Shown piece by piece: positions 5,858-8,301 of a stretch of 8,301 bases of DNA (its first letter is position 1; each line of letters starts with the position of its first letter). The position numbers and the translations under genes are program-made. The stretch covers positions 1-8,301 of the forward strand of contig JBBTCW010000035.1 in NCBI GenBank assembly GCA_038043025.1, read 5' to 3'. The notes beneath the pieces are model-generated. The model saw nothing but the letters and a program-made list of their open reading frames with translations, had not been told where the DNA came from and made no database searches. Source of the DNA: O2-02-FULL-42-9 sp038043025 (lineage in GTDB: Bacteria; Pseudomonadota; Gammaproteobacteria; UBA12402).

Positions 5858-6709
5858 TTATATCTCTTGAATGCCAAGCCCCTGGCCAATTTGAACGCGC
5901 ATATCAGCATGAAGAGCTTGATTCCAGACCATTCGACTAGAACTGCAGAGAAGAATAACCGTCGAGCCCATCTCAAAATGACCCATCTCGGCTCCACGAG
6001 GCAGCTCAAACGACTGGTTATAATATTGGATTTTCTGGATCGTTTTTCGCGAATGTGGTCTAATTTTGCCCGTCCAAACGGTCTGCAGGCCGCCCACCAG
6101 CATAGCCCCAACCATAATCACGGCCATATAACCAAAAGATGTCTCAAACAGACTGACAATTCGCTCATTGCGTGCAAATAACCATGGCACTGACTGTACC
6201 GCCGCAGAATTTACCGAAAACAGTGTGCCGGGCACATAAATCATCTCGAGCAATTTCCCGGAAAATGGCATATGCACGCGATGATAGTCGCTGGGATTTA
6301 TATAGATCGTCGCGAATCGACCTTGCTCAAAATAAGCCGCTAGATCAACTCGCGTTAATAATTCGATTAGAGAATAATTTTTTCCCTTGGCCTGAAGCAA
6401 CTTGCCCGCAGTGATATCACCGATTTGACTTATCACACCATCTACTGGAAAAATGATTATATTTTCATCTGACGCAATTGGTCGCGCGGATGCATTTAAG
6501 CGACGAGCGAAAAATTCATTAAACGTGGCATAATCAGATATCTTAGTCTTTTCAGCAATTGCTAAGTCAACGCGATAGCGCAGCATAAATAAAAAAATTA
6601 AGCTGTTTTTCAACCAGAACCATCGACAATTTCCCACAAGCCCCGCCAAACGAGATAGCGTATGCTGAGGTAATAACGACTGTAGAAAGGTGTAAAATTT
6701 ATCAAACAT
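5858..6709 (-). CDS. psd: Phosphatidylserine decarboxylase proenzyme
   Basis: The 283-residue proenzyme is of bacterial type-I length. Psd removes CO2 from phosphatidylserine at the inner membrane to make phosphatidylethanolamine, the main phospholipid of most gammaproteobacteria. The chain cleaves itself into a beta subunit and a short pyruvoyl-bearing alpha subunit. The charge-relay residues are visible: Asp90 in FPVDGVIS, His143 and His146 in YHRVHMP, and the cleavage site Gly248-Ser249 in GHFEMGSTV. The cleavage motif reads MGST where most bacterial enzymes have LGST, a conservative change. YVPGTLFSVN (158-167) is also typical. The N-terminal part (about 20-50) is hydrophobic and suited to membrane association. 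The start ATG at 6709 has no strong ribosome-binding site. The gene is divergent from cca across a short spacer. Confidence 0.96.
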   Translation of the reverse strand: MFDKFYTFLQSLLPQHTLSRLAGLVGNCRWFWLKNSLIFLFMLRYRVDLAIAEKTKISDYATFNEFFARRLNASARPIASDENIIIFPVDGVISQIGDITAGKLLQAKGKNYSLIELLTRVDLAAYFEQGRFATIYINPSDYHRVHMPFSGKLLEMIYVPGTLFSVNSAAVQSVPWLFARNERIVSLFETSFGYMAVIMVGAMLVGGLQTVWTGKIRPHSRKTIQKIQYYNQSFELPRGAEMGHFEMGSTVILLCSSSRMVWNQALHADMRVQIGQGLGIQEI

Positions 6710-6734
6710 GGCGATATCTTATCTTAAACATAAG

Positions 6735-6740
6735 ATTATA
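6735..6740 (-). promoter_or_regulatory. Consensus -10 element upstream of psd
   Basis: The minus strand carries a perfect TATAAT (6740-6735), 25 bases before the psd ATG. The -35 is poor: TTGGAG lies 20 bases upstream, beyond normal spacing. The element overlaps TACAAT (6739-6744), a five-of-six -10 hexamer on the plus strand, so psd and cca may compete for polymerase in this spacer. Confidence 0.5.
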
Positions 6741-6774
6741 CAATCCAATGATCGAATTCTCTCCAAGGCTTATG

Positions 6775-6780
6775 TATACT
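6775..6780 (+). promoter_or_regulatory. Candidate -10 element immediately before the probable cca start
   Basis: TATACT (6775-6780) ends six bases before the ATG at 6787. If used, transcription would begin at or next to the A of the start codon and give a leaderless message. No recognisable -35 is present, and the upstream TACAAT (6739-6744) is an alternative. Confidence 0.25.
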
Positions 6781-6786
6781 TTAAAA

Positions 6787-8010
6787 ATGACAGCAAATCA
6801 TTTACAGGTCTATCTGGTCGGCGGCGCAGTAAGAGACCAACTTTTAGGTCAACCGCACAAAGAACGCGATTGGGTGGTGGTGGGCGCCACGCCAGAAGAA
6901 TTGGCCTCACAAGGTTATCAACCCATTGGCAAAGATTTCCCAGTTTTTTTGCATCCCAAAACACATGAAGAATATGCGCTGGCGCGAACTGAACGTAAAA
7001 TATCAAAAGGCTACAAAGGTTTTAAAGTTTATGCGACGCCGGATGTCACGCTCGAAGAAGATTTAAAGCGACGCGATCTCACGATCAATGCCATGGCACA
7101 AACCGATGATGGCCAGCTCATTGATCCCTTCGACGGCCAGCAAGATTTAAAAGATAAAATATTGCGCCATGTCTCCGATGCTTTTATCGAAGATCCTGTG
7201 CGCGTTTTGCGCGTTGCACGCTTCGCCGCAAAACTGGGTGATTTTAAAGTCGCACCTGAAACCAATAAACTCATGCAAGAGATGGTCGCATCCGGTGAAA
7301 TCGATGCGCTTGTGCCCGAACGCGTTTGGCAAGAATTGCATCGCGCATTAGAAGAAAAATATCCGCATCGATTTATAGAAGTATTGCGTGACTGCGGTGC
7401 ATTAAAAATTATTTTGCCAGAAATCGATGCGCTCTTTGGCGTACCGAATCCTAAAAAATGGCACCCCGAAATCGACACCGGCCTTCACACAATCATGGCT
7501 TTAAAAGCCGCCGTAAAATTAACCGATGACCCAATGATTAGATTTGCCGTACTTGTTCACGACGCAGGCAAAGCAAAAACACCCAAAGAACTCTGGCCAA
7601 AACATCATGGCCATGCTGAGGCTGGCGTACAACCTGTTAAATCATTGTGTGCGCGGTTGCGCGCACCGCGCGATTACACCGAATTTGCGGTACTCGTGAC
7701 AAAATATCATCATCAATGTTTAAAATTAAATGAATTTAGTGCGAAAGCGTTATTAAAATTATTGGAAAACCTGGATGCATTCCGCCGACCCGAGCGATTT
7801 AAAAAATTCTTGATTGCTTGCGACGCCGATGCCCGCGGCCGCACAAATTATGAAACAGTAAAAAAGCCGCAACTTGAATTTATAGATAATCTGCAAAAAC
7901 AATGCGCCAATGTCACGATTCCAGATGAAATGAAAGAAAAATCGAACGAAGACATCATGCATTTTGTGCATGATGCGCGGTTGTCAAAAATAAAAAAATA
8001 TTTCAAATGA
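6787..8010 (+). CDS. cca: CCA-adding tRNA nucleotidyltransferase with HD domain
   Basis: Cca builds or repairs the 3' CCA end of tRNAs without a template. From the ATG at 6787 the product has 407 residues and begins MTANHLQVYLVGGAVRD, aligning with E. coli MKIYLVGGAVRD. The in-frame ATG at 6748 would add 13 residues without family support. Visible in order are the nucleotidyltransferase motif VGGAVRD, the metal-site segment KERDWVVVG, DFPVFLHPKTHEEYALARTE, RRDLTINAMA, EDPVRVLRVARFAAKL, HPEIDTGLHT and the HD phosphohydrolase motif VHDAGK. The HD domain is typical of gammaproteobacterial enzymes and gives phosphatase/phosphodiesterase activity. The first metal-binding carboxylate is Glu (ERD) rather than the usual Asp (DxD), still an acidic residue. 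The ribosome-binding site is weak: AAGG lies 18 bases upstream. The C-terminus ends in a basic RLSKIKKYFK. Confidence 0.95.
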   Translation: MTANHLQVYLVGGAVRDQLLGQPHKERDWVVVGATPEELASQGYQPIGKDFPVFLHPKTHEEYALARTERKISKGYKGFKVYATPDVTLEEDLKRRDLTINAMAQTDDGQLIDPFDGQQDLKDKILRHVSDAFIEDPVRVLRVARFAAKLGDFKVAPETNKLMQEMVASGEIDALVPERVWQELHRALEEKYPHRFIEVLRDCGALKIILPEIDALFGVPNPKKWHPEIDTGLHTIMALKAAVKLTDDPMIRFAVLVHDAGKAKTPKELWPKHHGHAEAGVQPVKSLCARLRAPRDYTEFAVLVTKYHHQCLKLNEFSAKALLKLLENLDAFRRPERFKKFLIACDADARGRTNYETVKKPQLEFIDNLQKQCANVTIPDEMKEKSNEDIMHFVHDARLSKIKKYFK

Positions 8011-8020
8011 CAACGGCGAG

Positions 8021-8093
8021 AATGTCATTTCGAATCCCGCCGAAGGCGGGTGAGAAATCTCATCAATTACACTTCGATTCACGAAATTTCTCC
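8021..8093. repeat. REP-like intergenic hairpin element
   Basis: CCCGCC (8036-8041), loop GAA, GGCGGG (8045-8050) form a perfect GC stem. Outside it ATTTC (8027-8031) pairs with GAAAT (8054-8058). GAGAAAT (8052-8058) also recurs inverted as ATTTCTC (8086-8092). The GTCATTTCGA...GAGAAATCTC wording resembles dispersed palindromes found between genes in many bacteria (from memory). It sits between the convergent 3' ends of cca and the repeat-protein gene. No T-run directly follows either side, so termination is uncertain. Confidence 0.5.
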
Positions 8094-8301
8094 TCAGGGC
8101 CTATACCCTCCTCCTCCCAACATCATCATCTGAGCCGGTTCCTTCTCTGCCGCTGCGGCTCGTTCCTCTGCCACTGCGGCTCGTTCCTCTGCCACTGCGG
8201 CTCGTTTCTCTGCCACTGCGGCCCGTTCCTCTGCCACTGCTGCCCGTTTCTCTGCCACTGCGGCCCGCTCCTCTGCCACTGCTGCCCGTTCCTCTGCCAC
8301 T
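8094..8301 (-). CDS. C-terminus of an Ala/Glu/Arg heptad-repeat protein, cut by the window edge
   Basis: This minus-strand frame is open from the right edge to a TGA at 8096-8094. It shows seven-residue repeats of the type AAVAEER/AAVAEKR, then a distinct end with EPAQMMMLGGGGYRP. The repeats are Ala-rich with regular Glu/Arg/Lys, so they should form a long amphipathic helix or coiled coil. Each residue repeat equals one 21-bp DNA unit, so copy number can change in frame. The N-terminal part is outside the window, and the GTG near the edge lies inside a repeat and need not be a start. I do not recognise the protein; repeats this simple cannot assign a function. The opposite strand is also open across the array, but only as a Ser/Ala/Arg-rich frame that begins after a stop at 8131 and lacks an ATG. 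Confidence 0.65.
   Translation of the reverse strand, partial: VAEERAAVAEERAAVAEKRAAVAEERAAVAEKRAAVAEERAAVAEERAAAAEKEPAQMMMLGGGGYRP
8146..8301. repeat. 21-bp tandem repeat (minisatellite), seven full copies plus a partial one
   Basis: Units start at 8146, 8167, 8188, 8209, 8230, 8251, 8272 and 8293 (partial), each beginning TCTGCC. Copies differ at five unit positions (7, 12, 15, 18 and 20). Positions 12, 15 and 18 fall in third codon positions of the minus-strand frame and are silent. Position 20 swaps Glu for Lys, and position 7 gives Ala instead of Val in the terminal copy. Units are contiguous with no spacers. The array continues beyond the window. Confidence 0.95.

Noticed and set aside
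5806..5860. CTTAAG repeats and A/T runs as a psd terminator
   Set aside because: The possible stems are short or pure A/T and no GC stem precedes a T-run on the minus strand.
6748..6786. Thirteen-residue N-terminal extension of Cca
   Set aside because: No ribosome-binding site and no counterpart in E. coli or Pseudomonas Cca; the aligned N-terminus is Met at 6787.
7029..7478. 149-codon minus-strand frame inside cca
   Set aside because: The Ser/Cys-rich translation opposite a clear cca gene is a shadow.
8146..8301. CRISPR-like array
   Set aside because: The units are contiguous 21-bp repeats with no unique spacers and a seven-codon period, so this is a coding minisatellite.
8131..8301. Plus-strand coding reading of the 21-bp repeats
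   Set aside because: The frame is open and the silent sites fit it equally well, so copy-to-copy variation does not decide the strand. It begins after a TGA with no ATG in view and gives a Ser/Ala/Arg-rich peptide, whereas the minus strand has a heptad repeat with a natural unique end.
1..8301. A new multi-gene defence, toxin-antitoxin or mobile system
   Set aside because: Almost all coding space is accounted for by recognisable housekeeping families; the unknown pieces (small membrane protein, repeat protein, left-edge tail) are scattered and give no coherent system signature.

Overview
The window looks like a piece of an AT-rich gammaproteobacterial chromosome. The best evidence is the close similarity, compared from memory, of YbiT (530 residues, the same length as in E. 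coli), RuvX, RdgB, Psd and the HD-domain type of Cca to their enterobacterial counterparts. The moderately low GC content, the GadC-type amino acid permease, the dispersed hairpin repeats and an Ala/Glu/Arg heptad-repeat protein would suit a Legionella/Coxiella-like lineage. That placement is inference; no rRNA or marker gene in the window fixes it.

Layout from left to right: (1) 1-212, the probable C-terminal tail of an unidentified plus-strand gene, followed by a hairpin with a T-run. (2) rdgB on the minus strand, divergent from a plus-strand pair ybiT-ruvX separated by 12 bases. (3) A DsbB-family membrane protein on the plus strand with its own promoter and a GTTGGGCT/AGCCCAAC hairpin in its leader. 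It retains only two of the four canonical redox cysteines. (4) A convergent, very AT-rich intergenic stretch of about 390 bases with a strong minus-strand terminator. (5) On the minus strand, a small two-helix membrane protein of unknown function followed 49 bases later by a GadC-like permease that lacks the C-terminal plug. (6) psd on the minus strand, divergent from cca on the plus strand across a short shared promoter region. (7) A REP-like hairpin, then the C-terminus of a minus-strand protein built from 21-bp (seven-residue) tandem repeats that runs off the right edge.

Functionally this is mostly housekeeping: nucleotide-pool sanitation (RdgB), translation-factor ABC-F ATPase (YbiT), pre-16S rRNA processing (RuvX/YqgF), phosphatidylethanolamine synthesis (Psd) and tRNA CCA-end maturation (Cca). 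The less ordinary items are the two-cysteine DsbB homologue, the plug-less GadC-like transporter with its small membrane neighbour, and the heptad minisatellite gene. I see no CRISPR array, phage, transposase or multi-gene defence system, and nothing I would call a new system with confidence.
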